Source: Chitinophagaceae bacterium (GTDB lineage Bacteria; Bacteroidota; Bacteroidia; Chitinophagales; Chitinophagaceae). From it: a stretch of DNA of 64,000 nucleotides. The position numbers were made by a program, and so were the translations under genes. Of this stretch, positions 17,157-25,636 are shown piece by piece. Every line of letters starts with the position of its first letter. Position 1 is the first letter of the stretch. The notes below the pieces were generated by a model that made no database searches, was not told the origin of the DNA, and saw only the letters and a program-made list of their open reading frames with translations. The stretch covers positions 1 through 64,000 of the forward strand of contig JAEUVS010000125.1 in the NCBI GenBank assembly GCA_016786745.1, given 5' to 3'.

Positions 17157-18496
17157 TATAAATTTCTCACTGCCCGTTTAAATTGATTTCCCCTGTCTTC
17201 GTAATTATTAAACAGGTCGAAACTCGCACAAGCCGGACTCAGCAGGATAACATCGCCCGGATTCGCGAAATGAAACGCACCCTTCACCGCCTCTTCAGCG
17301 CCTTGTGTGTTGATCATCAGCGGCACGTCATTCTGGAAAGCCTCATGTATCTTCCTGTTGTCGAGCCCGAGGCAAACGATCGCTTTAACTTTCTCTCTCA
17401 CCAGGTCGCGAAGCATATCATAATCGTTTCCTTTATCCACGCCACCCAATATTAAAATGGTCGGTTTGCGCATGCTTTCGAGTGCATACCATGTGCTGTT
17501 GACGTTTGTCGCCTTACTGTCATTAATAAAATCAACCCCTCTTATGGTGGCGACAAACTCCATGCGGTGCTCAAGCGATTCGAACGATTGTACCGCTTCC
17601 CTGATCTTCGATTTCCTTATTCCCACAATAGATGCTGCCAATCCTGCTGCCATGGTGTTGTACTGGTTATGTTTTCCTTTCAATGTAAAATCGTATACGC
17701 TCATCTGCATTTTCTCATCATTCGTTTTTATCGTCATCTGGTCCTTTATAATAAATGCTCCCCGGTTTAGTTCTCTGTTCATGGTGAATGATAATAGGTT
17801 AGTTTTGATTGGATGATCCTGTACGTATTTATTTGTAACCGGGTCATCTTCGCAAAAGATGAAATAGTCTTCAAGGGTTTGATTCATAGTAATCCGGAAT
17901 TTGCTGGCGATATAGTTTTCGAACTTGTAACCGTACCTGTCTAAGTGATCCTCCGTTATATTCGTCATCACCGCTATATCCGGCCTGAATTCATGTATAT
18001 CGTCGAGCTGAAAGCTGCTGATTTCGGCCACATACCAATCCTTCGGATCCTCTTTCACCTGCCGCGCGAATGAGTAACCGATATTTCCCACCAGCGCGCA
18101 ATTCAATCCCGCCGTTTTGAATATGTGATAGATCAGCGAGGTCGTTGTTGTTTTACCGTTGCTACCTGTTATGCCCACTATCTTTCCGGCGCCTTTATGA
18201 CGGTAGGCCAACTCTATTTCGCTGATCACCGGGATGCCCTTCGATTTAATCTTCTGCACTATCTCAGCTTTGTCGGGTATTCCCGGGCTCTTCATCACTT
18301 CATCCGCATTAAGAATAAGATCTTCGCTGTGCTGTTTTTCTTCGTACGCGATACCGTTCTCTTCAAGGTCCTTTCTGTATTTGTCCTTAACCGGCGAACC
18401 GTCTGAAACAAAAATGTCGTAACCATAATGCTGTCCCAGCAAAGCCGCACCGACACCACTCTCTCCCGCGCCAAGAATTACAAGACGTTTGCTCAT
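17156..18496 (-). CDS. murD: UDP-N-acetylmuramoyl-L-alanine--D-glutamate ligase
   Basis: Adds D-glutamate to UDP-MurNAc-L-Ala. The 446-residue protein has the N-terminal nucleotide-fold GAGESGVGAALLG (residues 9-21), the ATP motif GITGSNGKTTTT (108-119), NITEDHLDRYG and the C-terminal ILGGVDKGNDYD stretch. The gap to upstream mraY is 135 bases, the largest within the cluster and without a clear gene or motif. Confidence 0.96.
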   Translation of the reverse strand: MSKRLVILGAGESGVGAALLGQHYGYDIFVSDGSPVKDKYRKDLEENGIAYEEKQHSEDLILNADEVMKSPGIPDKAEIVQKIKSKGIPVISEIELAYRHKGAGKIVGITGSNGKTTTTSLIYHIFKTAGLNCALVGNIGYSFARQVKEDPKDWYVAEISSFQLDDIHEFRPDIAVMTNITEDHLDRYGYKFENYIASKFRITMNQTLEDYFIFCEDDPVTNKYVQDHPIKTNLLSFTMNRELNRGAFIIKDQMTIKTNDEKMQMSVYDFTLKGKHNQYNTMAAGLAASIVGIRKSKIREAVQSFESLEHRMEFVATIRGVDFINDSKATNVNSTWYALESMRKPTILILGGVDKGNDYDMLRDLVREKVKAIVCLGLDNRKIHEAFQNDVPLMINTQGAEEAVKGAFHFANPGDVILLSPACASFDLFNNYEDRGNQFKRAVRNL

Positions 18497-18631
18497 TACT
18501 CCGAGAATTTCGGTTTCCGGATTAGGGGGTCCTTCAATAGTTTGGATTTTAGCTTCCTCGAATTCATGCAGGTAGTTTTTCAGAATACGGGAATTAGAAC
18601 CATGGGTTTTTCAGCAAGGCATTCAAATTCG

Positions 18632-19906
18632 TTACCTGATCTTCAACGTCACAATAGAAAACACTACACACAGTATCGTTACAATCCAGAATCGCGTTAC
18701 GATCTTACTTTCATGATATCCGAGCTTTTGATAGTGATGATGAAGAGGGCTCATTAAAAACACCCTTTTCCCTTCACCATATTTTCTTTTCGTGTATTTG
18801 AAGTACGTCACCTGTATCATTACGCTCAGGTTTTCTACCAGGAACACCCCGCAGAAAATAGGTATCAGCAATTCTTTTCTTACGATAATTGCCAGCGCAG
18901 CGATAATACCGCCAAGCGTCAGACTTCCTGTATCGCCCATAAACACCTGCGCCGGGTATGCGTTATACCACAGGAAGCCCACGCACGCTCCGATCATCGC
19001 CCCGATAAAAATCGAAAGCTCCCCCAGGTTTGGTATGTACATTATGTTCAGGTACTCTGCAAACCGCAGGTTACCGCTCGCGTATGCAAAAATTCCAAGA
19101 CACGCACCAATTATCGCACTGGTGCCCGTCGCGAGACCATCAAGTCCATCCGTTATATTCGCCCCGTTCGACACCGCAGTGATAATAAATATTACCACCA
19201 CGATATATAATATCCAGGTAAGCTCACGCATCATTGGCGGCAGCAGTTTTGAATAGTTGAACTCGTGACCCTTCACAAATGGTATTGTCGTAATCGGTTT
19301 GTCGGGTATCACGAATAACTTTTCTTTCTGGTCCAGCTCACGCCTGATCACTTTCGTGGTGTCGTTCACTTCTCCTGTATATTCTCTCCACACCTGCACG
19401 TTATCATTATATAATAATGTCATTGCCACAAGTACACCGAGCACAATTTGTCCTAATACCTTGAACCATCCTGCCAGGCCATCCTTGTCACCTTTTTTAT
19501 AAGAAATGCCCTGCCGTTTTGCAATTCGTTTTGCACGCAGCTTCAGGTAATCATCAATAAACCCGATAAGCCCCAGCCAGATGGTGCTGAAGATCATCAG
19601 CCTGATGTACGCCTTGTTCAGATCGGCCAGCAGCAGTGTCGGAATAAGTATTGCCAGGATGATAATGATACCTCCCATCGTAGGCGTACCCTTCTTCTGC
19701 TGTTCCCCTGCCAGTCCGAGGTCGCGCACACTTTCACCGACCTGTTTTTTCTGCAGGTACCTGATAAGTTTTTTTCCAAACAGCGCCGATATCACCAGCG
19801 AAAGGATCACCGCCAGCAGCACCCTCGATGTGATGAACTGCATGAATGAACTGCCGGGAAATTTTATTCCCTGGTCGCCGAACCATTCAAACAAGTGATA
19901 TAACAT
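18632..19906 (-). CDS. mraY: phospho-N-acetylmuramoyl-pentapeptide transferase
   Basis: Integral membrane enzyme that transfers phospho-MurNAc-pentapeptide to undecaprenyl phosphate, forming lipid I. It has the motifs GTPTMGGI, LIGFIDDYLKL with the paired aspartates, NGANITDGLDGLATG and the histidine-rich FLMSPLHHHYQKLG near the end. At 424 residues it is longer than E. coli MraY (360); the extra length is a loop around residues 165-220 between helices, which is usual in Bacteroidota. murE lies 6 bases upstream. Confidence 0.96.
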   Translation of the reverse strand: MLYHLFEWFGDQGIKFPGSSFMQFITSRVLLAVILSLVISALFGKKLIRYLQKKQVGESVRDLGLAGEQQKKGTPTMGGIIIILAILIPTLLLADLNKAYIRLMIFSTIWLGLIGFIDDYLKLRAKRIAKRQGISYKKGDKDGLAGWFKVLGQIVLGVLVAMTLLYNDNVQVWREYTGEVNDTTKVIRRELDQKEKLFVIPDKPITTIPFVKGHEFNYSKLLPPMMRELTWILYIVVVIFIITAVSNGANITDGLDGLATGTSAIIGACLGIFAYASGNLRFAEYLNIMYIPNLGELSIFIGAMIGACVGFLWYNAYPAQVFMGDTGSLTLGGIIAALAIIVRKELLIPIFCGVFLVENLSVMIQVTYFKYTKRKYGEGKRVFLMSPLHHHYQKLGYHESKIVTRFWIVTILCVVFSIVTLKIR

Positions 19907-19912
19907 TCAGTT

Positions 19913-21379
19913 TTATTTTCCCAGTAATTCAAACATTTCCATCAATACCTGCTTATCGTCGAAAGGGTGCTTCACTCCTTTTATATCCTGGTATTTTTCA
20001 TGACCCTTTCCAGCGATCAGAATAATATCTTCCGGTTTTGAAATACTCACAGCTGTTTTGATGGCCTCCTTCCTGTCGGCTATCGAGATATATTTTCTCT
20101 TCGCCGCGGAAGTAAGTCCTGTTTCCATGTCTTTCAATATCTCCAGCGGATCTTCGCTTCGTGGATTATCCGATGTAAATATTGCCTTCGTGCTATACTC
20201 ACATGCCGCTTCCGCCATAATCGGGCGTTTTGTTTTATCCCTGTCACCACCACACCCAACCACTGTAATCACCTGTTCATGACCCTTCCTTAATTTTTGT
20301 ATGGTCAGCAACACGTTCACGAGCGCATCAGGCGTATGTGCATAATCGATGATGCCTATTACCCTTTCCTTTGGCGACACGTAATAGTCGAACCGTCCCT
20401 CAGCGCCTGTCATTGCGCTGAGATGCAGCAACACTTCATTCTTATCTTCTCCAAGACATATGGCCGCGCCATAAACTGCGAGAAGATTATACGCATTGAA
20501 TTCACCGATCAACCTGAAATGCACTTCCTGGTCGTTCACAATCATCACCAGTCCTGTCAAGCCGTTTTCAAGAATTTTCCCCTTGAAATCGGCAACTGTT
20601 TTCAGACTATAGTAATACTTCGACGCATTTGTATTCTGCAGCATCACCGTCCCTCTTTTATCATCGGCATTCGAAATGGCGAAAGCCGAGGATGGCAGCG
20701 AGTCGAAAAATGCTTTCTTCACCCTGATATACTCCTCGAACGTTTTGTGATAGTCGAGGTGATCATGAGTGATGTTGCTGAAAATGCCCCCGCTGAATTG
20801 CAAACCTGTTACCCTGTGCTGGTGAACCGCATGCGAACTCGTTTCCATGAACACATGTGTGCAGCCCTCGTCGGCCATCTGCTTCAACAATGCATTCAAA
20901 CTGATTGCGTCGGGAGTAGTATGCGTTGCCGGAACAATTTTTTCGCCAATGTGATTCTGTACCGTACTGAGTAACCCGCATGTGTAACCGAGCTTTGTGA
21001 AAAGTTTGTAGAGCAGGGTGGCAATAGTTGTTTTGCCATTTGTGCCCGTTACTCCCACCAGCTTCAGTTTCGCGGATGGCTGGCCAAAAAAATTATCAGC
21101 CATATAACCCGCTGCCGCAGCGCTGTTCTCTACCTGTACATAACACACACTTTCGCTGGTTGATGCAGGCATCTTTTCGCATATCACCGCTTTCGCTCCG
21201 TTGCTAACCGCTGTGTCAATGAACTGGTGCCCGTCTGCCGCCGAGCCTTTTATCGCAATGAAAGCCGAGCCGGGGCTCACCTTCCTTGAATCGATCTGTA
21301 AATCTTTCACATCTGTTGCAGTGGAACCGTTTACCGACCTGATGTTCACCCTAAACAATATGTCCTGCAACAATGCCAT
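19913..21379 (-). CDS. murE: UDP-MurNAc-L-Ala-D-Glu:meso-diaminopimelate ligase
   Basis: Adds the third residue of the wall peptide. The 488-residue protein has the ATP motif GVTGTNGKTTIATLL near residue 110 and the specificity motif DNPRSEDP near 404. The DNPR form is known to select meso-diaminopimelate rather than lysine, so the wall is probably of the DAP type. murF is not in this cluster. The ftsI stop lies 5 bases upstream. Confidence 0.96.
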   Translation of the reverse strand: MALLQDILFRVNIRSVNGSTATDVKDLQIDSRKVSPGSAFIAIKGSAADGHQFIDTAVSNGAKAVICEKMPASTSESVCYVQVENSAAAAGYMADNFFGQPSAKLKLVGVTGTNGKTTIATLLYKLFTKLGYTCGLLSTVQNHIGEKIVPATHTTPDAISLNALLKQMADEGCTHVFMETSSHAVHQHRVTGLQFSGGIFSNITHDHLDYHKTFEEYIRVKKAFFDSLPSSAFAISNADDKRGTVMLQNTNASKYYYSLKTVADFKGKILENGLTGLVMIVNDQEVHFRLIGEFNAYNLLAVYGAAICLGEDKNEVLLHLSAMTGAEGRFDYYVSPKERVIGIIDYAHTPDALVNVLLTIQKLRKGHEQVITVVGCGGDRDKTKRPIMAEAACEYSTKAIFTSDNPRSEDPLEILKDMETGLTSAAKRKYISIADRKEAIKTAVSISKPEDIILIAGKGHEKYQDIKGVKHPFDDKQVLMEMFELLGK

Positions 21380-21384
21380 TCCCG

Positions 21385-23520
21385 TTAATTTAACTCTACC
21401 ACTACCACCTGTCCTTTTTCCAACGGCGATCCTTCGCTTACCGATTGCGCCACTACTTTGCCTTTTCCTTTTGCCAGCACTCTTACGTTTCTGTTCTCAA
21501 GTATAAAAAGTGCATCCTTCAATCCCATACCTTTCACATTTGGCATATTATTCTCCAACGTTCGACTCCTCACCACACGTTCACCATTTTTTGCCATCAC
21601 CACGTTGTATTCGCTTTTACCGGATGAATCGCGGTACACGCTTCCGATCTCTTTCAGCACTGCTTTGATATCGATTCCCAACCCTGCATATGAATAATTC
21701 GAGCTGTCGGGAGTAGTTTCCAACGGTTCAGGAATCCTTTCGTTGTCGGGCATCAGTGCATATAGTTTATCCGAAACTTCTTTGAACACCGGGCCCGCTA
21801 CCGATGCGCCGTAATATTTTTTGGCGAAGGGTTTATTTTTAATCACCACGATCATCGAATATTTTGGATTTTTTGCAGGGAAGTAACCGGCAAAAGACGA
21901 TTGATAAATATGATCGCTGTATCCCCGTTTTCCATTTGCAACGAGCGCTGTTCCTGTCTTTCCCGCAACCGTGTATGGGGAATTTTTGAATAACAGGTAA
22001 CCGGTACCGCCTTCTTCCTGGCAAACGCCCCATAAGCTTTCCTGCAATTGCTTGAGTGTCGATTCGCTGCAGATGCTTTCTTCGAGCACTTCCGGCTGGA
22101 ATTTTTTCATAGCAATACCATCCTGCGACACCTCGTTCACCAGGTATGGCCTCATCATTTTTCCATTGTTGGCAACCGCGTTATACAGCATCAATGTTTG
22201 CAAAGGACTTACGAGCACTTCGTACCCGAAGCTCATCCATGGCAGGGAAGTCGCGCTCCACGTTTTTGATTTGGGAGATTTGACAATAGGCTGCGTTTCA
22301 CCTACAAGATCAATGCCCGATGAAACATTGAAGCGAAGTTTTTTCAGATGGTTGATATATTTCACCGGGTCACGTGAGTAGTTCATCCAGACCATCTTTG
22401 CCATTCCCACGTTCGAACTGTATTTAAACGCGTCTTTGAGTGTTACGTCGGTTTTGTTGTGACGCTCGCTGTCGTACACAGTTCTGCGTGCCACATGCCA
22501 TACGCCCCTTTCAAGGTCAACATGATTGTCGAGCGTCGCGTATTTGTCTTCGAGCAATGCGAGCATCGACGCCAGTTTGAAAGTTGAACCGGGTTCAGAC
22601 GCCCTGATGGCGTAGTTAAGATCTTCCCAGTATGTTCCGTCTTCGCGCCGACCCAGGTTCGCGATTGCTTTTATCTTTCCGGTCTTTACTTCCATCACGA
22701 TGGCAGTTCCGTTGGTGCATTCGTTTTCTTCCATCATCCGCAGCAATGCGTTTTCTGTAATGTCCTGGATGTTTACATCGAGTGTGGTAACAATATCCCT
22801 GCCTTCTTCCGGTTCAATAACATATCCTTCAACGGGCACATAAACTCCACCGGCTATATAGCGGACCAGTTTTTTACCGCTTTCGCCTTTCAGAACCGTG
22901 TCGTACGTGTTTTCCAAACCCACATTCGAATTCTTGATTTTTCCATCGCTGTCGATAAATTCACGCGACAGGCCAATTGTTCTGTTTGCGAGAAGTCCGT
23001 AAGGATTGAGTCGTTTGTTTCTCACCTCAGCAATGAATCCACTTCTGTTCTTCCCCTGTCGTACGAGAGGAAAATTCCGAAGCACTTTATATTGCTGGAA
23101 CGTGAGATTCTTTTTAAACAGGTAGTACCGGTTACGTGCGGCGTATTGGCGCTGGAGCTCTTTCTTATATTCCGATTTGCCCTTATCGCCGAAGAAAGAC
23201 GCCAGTTTCAATGACAGGGAATCAATATTTTCTGTGAACCGTTTCCCGTTTTTCTCTCTCAGGCCATCGGCGCCAAAGTCGATATAGATATCAAAATAAG
23301 GAATGGAAGTACTCAGCATGTTGCCATCTTCGCTGTAGATGGTTCCCCTGTCTGCATCAATTTCAATGAACTTTTGTTGCTGTTGCCGCGCCTGGTCTTT
23401 CCAGTAGCCCCCCTGTATCTGCTGGATGTAGAAAACGCGGGCGAGGATAAGGAGGCTGAAAGCAACTATGCACACAAAGCACAGGGACACTCTCCATAGT
23501 ATATCGCGTTTTATTTCCAA
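21385..23520 (-). CDS. ftsI: septal transpeptidase FtsI/PBP3 with PASTA domain
   Basis: Class B penicillin-binding protein that cross-links septal peptidoglycan as FtsW's partner. In 711 residues it has one N-terminal membrane helix, a PBP dimerisation domain, and the transpeptidase motifs SxxK (STFK near residue 312), SxN (SSN near 369) and KTG (GKTGTALV near 521). A single PASTA domain occupies about 650-711 (MPNVKGMGLKDALFILENR onward), as is common outside the proteobacteria. The only usable start in frame is TTG at 23520-23518; an in-frame stop lies 21 bases upstream. The ftsL stop is 18 bases away. Confidence 0.95.
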   Translation of the reverse strand: MEIKRDILWRVSLCFVCIVAFSLLILARVFYIQQIQGGYWKDQARQQQQKFIEIDADRGTIYSEDGNMLSTSIPYFDIYIDFGADGLREKNGKRFTENIDSLSLKLASFFGDKGKSEYKKELQRQYAARNRYYLFKKNLTFQQYKVLRNFPLVRQGKNRSGFIAEVRNKRLNPYGLLANRTIGLSREFIDSDGKIKNSNVGLENTYDTVLKGESGKKLVRYIAGGVYVPVEGYVIEPEEGRDIVTTLDVNIQDITENALLRMMEENECTNGTAIVMEVKTGKIKAIANLGRREDGTYWEDLNYAIRASEPGSTFKLASMLALLEDKYATLDNHVDLERGVWHVARRTVYDSERHNKTDVTLKDAFKYSSNVGMAKMVWMNYSRDPVKYINHLKKLRFNVSSGIDLVGETQPIVKSPKSKTWSATSLPWMSFGYEVLVSPLQTLMLYNAVANNGKMMRPYLVNEVSQDGIAMKKFQPEVLEESICSESTLKQLQESLWGVCQEEGGTGYLLFKNSPYTVAGKTGTALVANGKRGYSDHIYQSSFAGYFPAKNPKYSMIVVIKNKPFAKKYYGASVAGPVFKEVSDKLYALMPDNERIPEPLETTPDSSNYSYAGLGIDIKAVLKEIGSVYRDSSGKSEYNVVMAKNGERVVRSRTLENNMPNVKGMGLKDALFILENRNVRVLAKGKGKVVAQSVSEGSPLEKGQVVVVELN

Positions 23521-23538
23521 GTCGCGTTTTATATTAAG

Positions 23539-23868
23539 TCATTCACGATCCGATGCACTGTCCACCAGTATCACTGGCGGTTGTGTTAATTCTTTTAGCC
23601 CGAAAGGTTCTACTGCTTTCGACAGTTCACTTTGTTTGCTCCGGAACATTACCTCGCTTTTCAGCGTTTTGAATTCGTAAGTGAGTTCGTCTATTTCCTT
23701 GCTTATGGTGTTAATGTTTCTTACTGTTTTGTCTGCGTAATGGCCGTTGTATATGTAAATCACTGCGAGGAAGGAAAGAAACAGGAAGAACGGAAAGTTC
23801 TTAACTATCCACTGATAGTTCAGCAGGCGTTTCCATTCCGGTTTTTGTTCTTTTGTTCTTTCCTCCAT
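23539..23868 (-). CDS. ftsL: FtsL-like divisome protein
   Basis: Small bitopic membrane protein expected to join the FtsQLB complex. From the ATG at 23868 it has 109 residues: a basic N-terminus, one membrane helix (FPFFLFLSFLAVIYIYN), then a helical, heptad-like stretch (ISKEIDELTYEFKTLKSEV). An in-frame TTG at 23883 could add five residues. FtsL proteins share little sequence, so the call rests on size, topology and place between rsmH and ftsI. Confidence 0.8.
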   Translation of the reverse strand: MEERTKEQKPEWKRLLNYQWIVKNFPFFLFLSFLAVIYIYNGHYADKTVRNINTISKEIDELTYEFKTLKSEVMFRSKQSELSKAVEPFGLKELTQPPVILVDSASDRE

Positions 23869-23912
23869 AGCTACTACTATCAAATTTTTTGCTTCTCCAC
23901 CGTTCCCTCACA

Positions 23913-23977
23913 CCGCCTTCGGCGGATTCGGGATGACAATCTTCCATCCTGCCGCCTTCGGCGGATTCGGGATGACA
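23913..23977. repeat. tandem 26-base repeat with hairpin core, between ftsL and rsmH
   Basis: The 26-base unit that starts CCGCCTTCGGCGGATTCGGG occurs at 23913-23938 and again at 23952-23977 without mismatch, 39 bases apart. Each begins with the small palindrome CCGCC-TTC-GGCGG. It fills the gap between rsmH and ftsL and would form paired stems in the dcw mRNA. Confidence 0.8.
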
Positions 23978-24050
23978 CTTCTCACCTTTCCCCTCTCCCC
24001 TCTCCCCTCTCACTTCTCCCCTCTCCCCTCTCCCCTCTCCTCTCTGCTAC
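23978..24050. repeat. CT-rich simple repeat at the 3' end of rsmH
   Basis: Runs of CCCCTCTCCCCTCTC-type units fill about 70 bases and provide the last codons and stop of rsmH. A related CT-rich tract, with a GA-rich partner arm, follows the gene ending at 32373. Confidence 0.7.
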
Positions 24051-24953
24051 TCTTAACTTCGCACTGCGCGACCGGGGATTTCTTTTTATTTCATCATTCC
24101 CCGGCAGTACTGGCTTTTTCGTTACCGCTTTAAGCGGTGGCCTCTTTTCTTTTCCATACAAATCATATTCATCCTCTTCTTCGAAGCTTCCATTCTTAAA
24201 AAATATTTTTACAATCCTGTCTTCTATTGAATGAAACGTGATAACCGCTATTCTTCCTTCATCATTCAATACCGCCGGCACCTGCTGAAGCATTTCTTTG
24301 AGGGCACCCATTTCATCATTCACTTCTATACGCAATGCCTGGAAAACCTGCGCGAAATATTTATTCGGATTCCCTTTGATGATGCTGTGCACTGCGTTCT
24401 TGAAATCGCTCACTGTTCTGAAAGGAGAAATTTTTCTCGCTTCCGTGATGGTGCGCGCGAGTGTTTTCGCATTTGTTACCTCACCGTATTGTTCAAAAAG
24501 CTTGTGCAGTTTTTGTTCGGGGTAGGTCGACAAAATCGTTTGCGCGGTTGTGTCCTGTCGCCTGTCCATTCGCATGTCCAGGTCCGACTGGTCGTACCGC
24601 GTTGAAAAACCCCGGTCGCCTTCATCAAACTGGTGGCTGCTTACCCCGAGATCGGCAAGAATGCCGTCTACAGCGGGAATTTTATGAAGTTTCAGGAAGC
24701 GTTGCAGGTGGCGGAAGTTGTGTGGAACAAAAATGATCCTGTCATCGTCCGGCAGATTTCTGCGCGCGTCAGCGTCCTGGTCAAATGCCAATAATTTTCC
24801 GTTGGCGCCAAGCCTTTTGAGAATTGCTCTCGAATGGCCGCCGCCGCCAAAAGTGCAGTCGACATAAACGCCATTCTCTTTTACCCTGAGCGCCGCTACC
24901 GATTCTTCGAGCAGCACCGGCACATGGTAATCGGAGTGGTCTTCGTTTTTCAT
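23982..24953 (-). CDS. rsmH: 16S rRNA m4C1402 methyltransferase RsmH (MraW)
   Basis: SAM-dependent enzyme that N4-methylates C1402 of 16S rRNA, the same nucleotide whose ribose is methylated by RsmI (gene at 7.3 kb). The 323-residue protein starts YHVPVLLEESVAAL, has the SAM motif YVDCTFGGGGHSRAIL, and LADLGVSSHQFDEGDRGFS. The normal family end (NPRSRSAKLRVAER) is followed by about 17 residues made only of Arg, Gly, Glu and Ser, encoded by a CT-rich (GA-rich on this strand) simple repeat. This tail looks like read-through into repeat DNA, not a domain. Confidence 0.95.
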   Translation of the reverse strand: MKNEDHSDYHVPVLLEESVAALRVKENGVYVDCTFGGGGHSRAILKRLGANGKLLAFDQDADARRNLPDDDRIIFVPHNFRHLQRFLKLHKIPAVDGILADLGVSSHQFDEGDRGFSTRYDQSDLDMRMDRRQDTTAQTILSTYPEQKLHKLFEQYGEVTNAKTLARTITEARKISPFRTVSDFKNAVHSIIKGNPNKYFAQVFQALRIEVNDEMGALKEMLQQVPAVLNDEGRIAVITFHSIEDRIVKIFFKNGSFEEEDEYDLYGKEKRPPLKAVTKKPVLPGNDEIKRNPRSRSAKLRVAERRGERGEGRSERGEGRGER

Positions 24954-24958
24954 AGCGC

Positions 24959-25417
24959 TTATTGTGGCAAGCCGTTGGGAAGCACCTCCTTCGCCAGCTG
25001 ACTGAAGGCGGCGGGTGTCATCGTCTCAAAGAACTCTTTGTACTTACGGATGTCCCAGATCTCAATTTTTTGTACGGAACCTACGATCACAATGTCGCGC
25101 CCGATGCTCGCATGCTCCCGCAGGTTGGGTGGTATCAACAAACGGCCGGCTGAATCCAGCTCCAGTTCGGTGGCGCCATTAAAAAAATATCTTCGGAATT
25201 CACGTACCTTGGGATCAAAATCATTCAGTTTGCTAATTCCCTCAAATATTGGCTGCCAGTTTTTTACAGGATATAAGGACAGGCATTTTTCAAAACCTCT
25301 GTTTATGACAAATTCCCCCGGAGCATCCTCTGGTAGTTTTTTTTTGATGGCGGCAGGAAGCAGGAAGCGTCCCTTAGCATCAACTGTGGCTTCGTATTCA
25401 CCGAGAAAACCAATCAT
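24959..25417 (-). CDS. mraZ: MraZ, transcriptional regulator of the dcw cluster
   Basis: First gene of the operon. MraZ binds repeats upstream of its own gene and represses dcw transcription in the bacteria where it has been studied. The 152-residue protein has two tandem AbrB-like halves: DAKGRFLLPAAIKKKL near residues 14-29 and the second DSAGRLLIPPNLREH near 89-103, each with the conserved D-x-x-G-R. rsmH starts 5 bases after it. Possible binding repeats lie upstream at 25453-25479. Confidence 0.95.
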   Translation of the reverse strand: MIGFLGEYEATVDAKGRFLLPAAIKKKLPEDAPGEFVINRGFEKCLSLYPVKNWQPIFEGISKLNDFDPKVREFRRYFFNGATELELDSAGRLLIPPNLREHASIGRDIVIVGSVQKIEIWDIRKYKEFFETMTPAAFSQLAKEVLPNGLPQ

Positions 25418-25452
25418 TTATAGCCAGATTTGACCCGGATTTTTCATAAACT

Positions 25453-25479
25453 GACACAAAATACCATTTTTCCCCACTC
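25453..25479 (-). promoter_or_regulatory. possible MraZ-binding repeats upstream of mraZ
   Basis: On the minus strand three TG-containing units, GTGGGG, ATGGTA and GTGTCA, repeat at exactly 10-base intervals about 35-60 bases before the mraZ ATG. MraZ boxes known elsewhere are short G-rich direct repeats about one helical turn apart. Only the first unit is a strong match, so this is tentative. Confidence 0.4.
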
Positions 25480-25636
25480 AAATGGCAGAAATGTATTTAT
25501 TAAATTTTTCCACAGGGCATTTTTTGCCTGAAAATAGCCACCAGATTGGTTTTCAGGCCATTTCCAGGACAGGCATGTGAAAAATACTGTGAATTACCTG
25601 TGAATTGATGTGGATAGAGTGTGACTAAGTAGACAA

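Noticed and set aside
20297-20974. 225-codon frame opposite murE
   Set aside because: Antisense shadow of murE with no recognisable motif or start signal.
23913-23977. CRISPR-like repeats
   Set aside because: Only two copies with a 13-base spacer, in an operon gap and with no cas genes; this is a simple tandem repeat.
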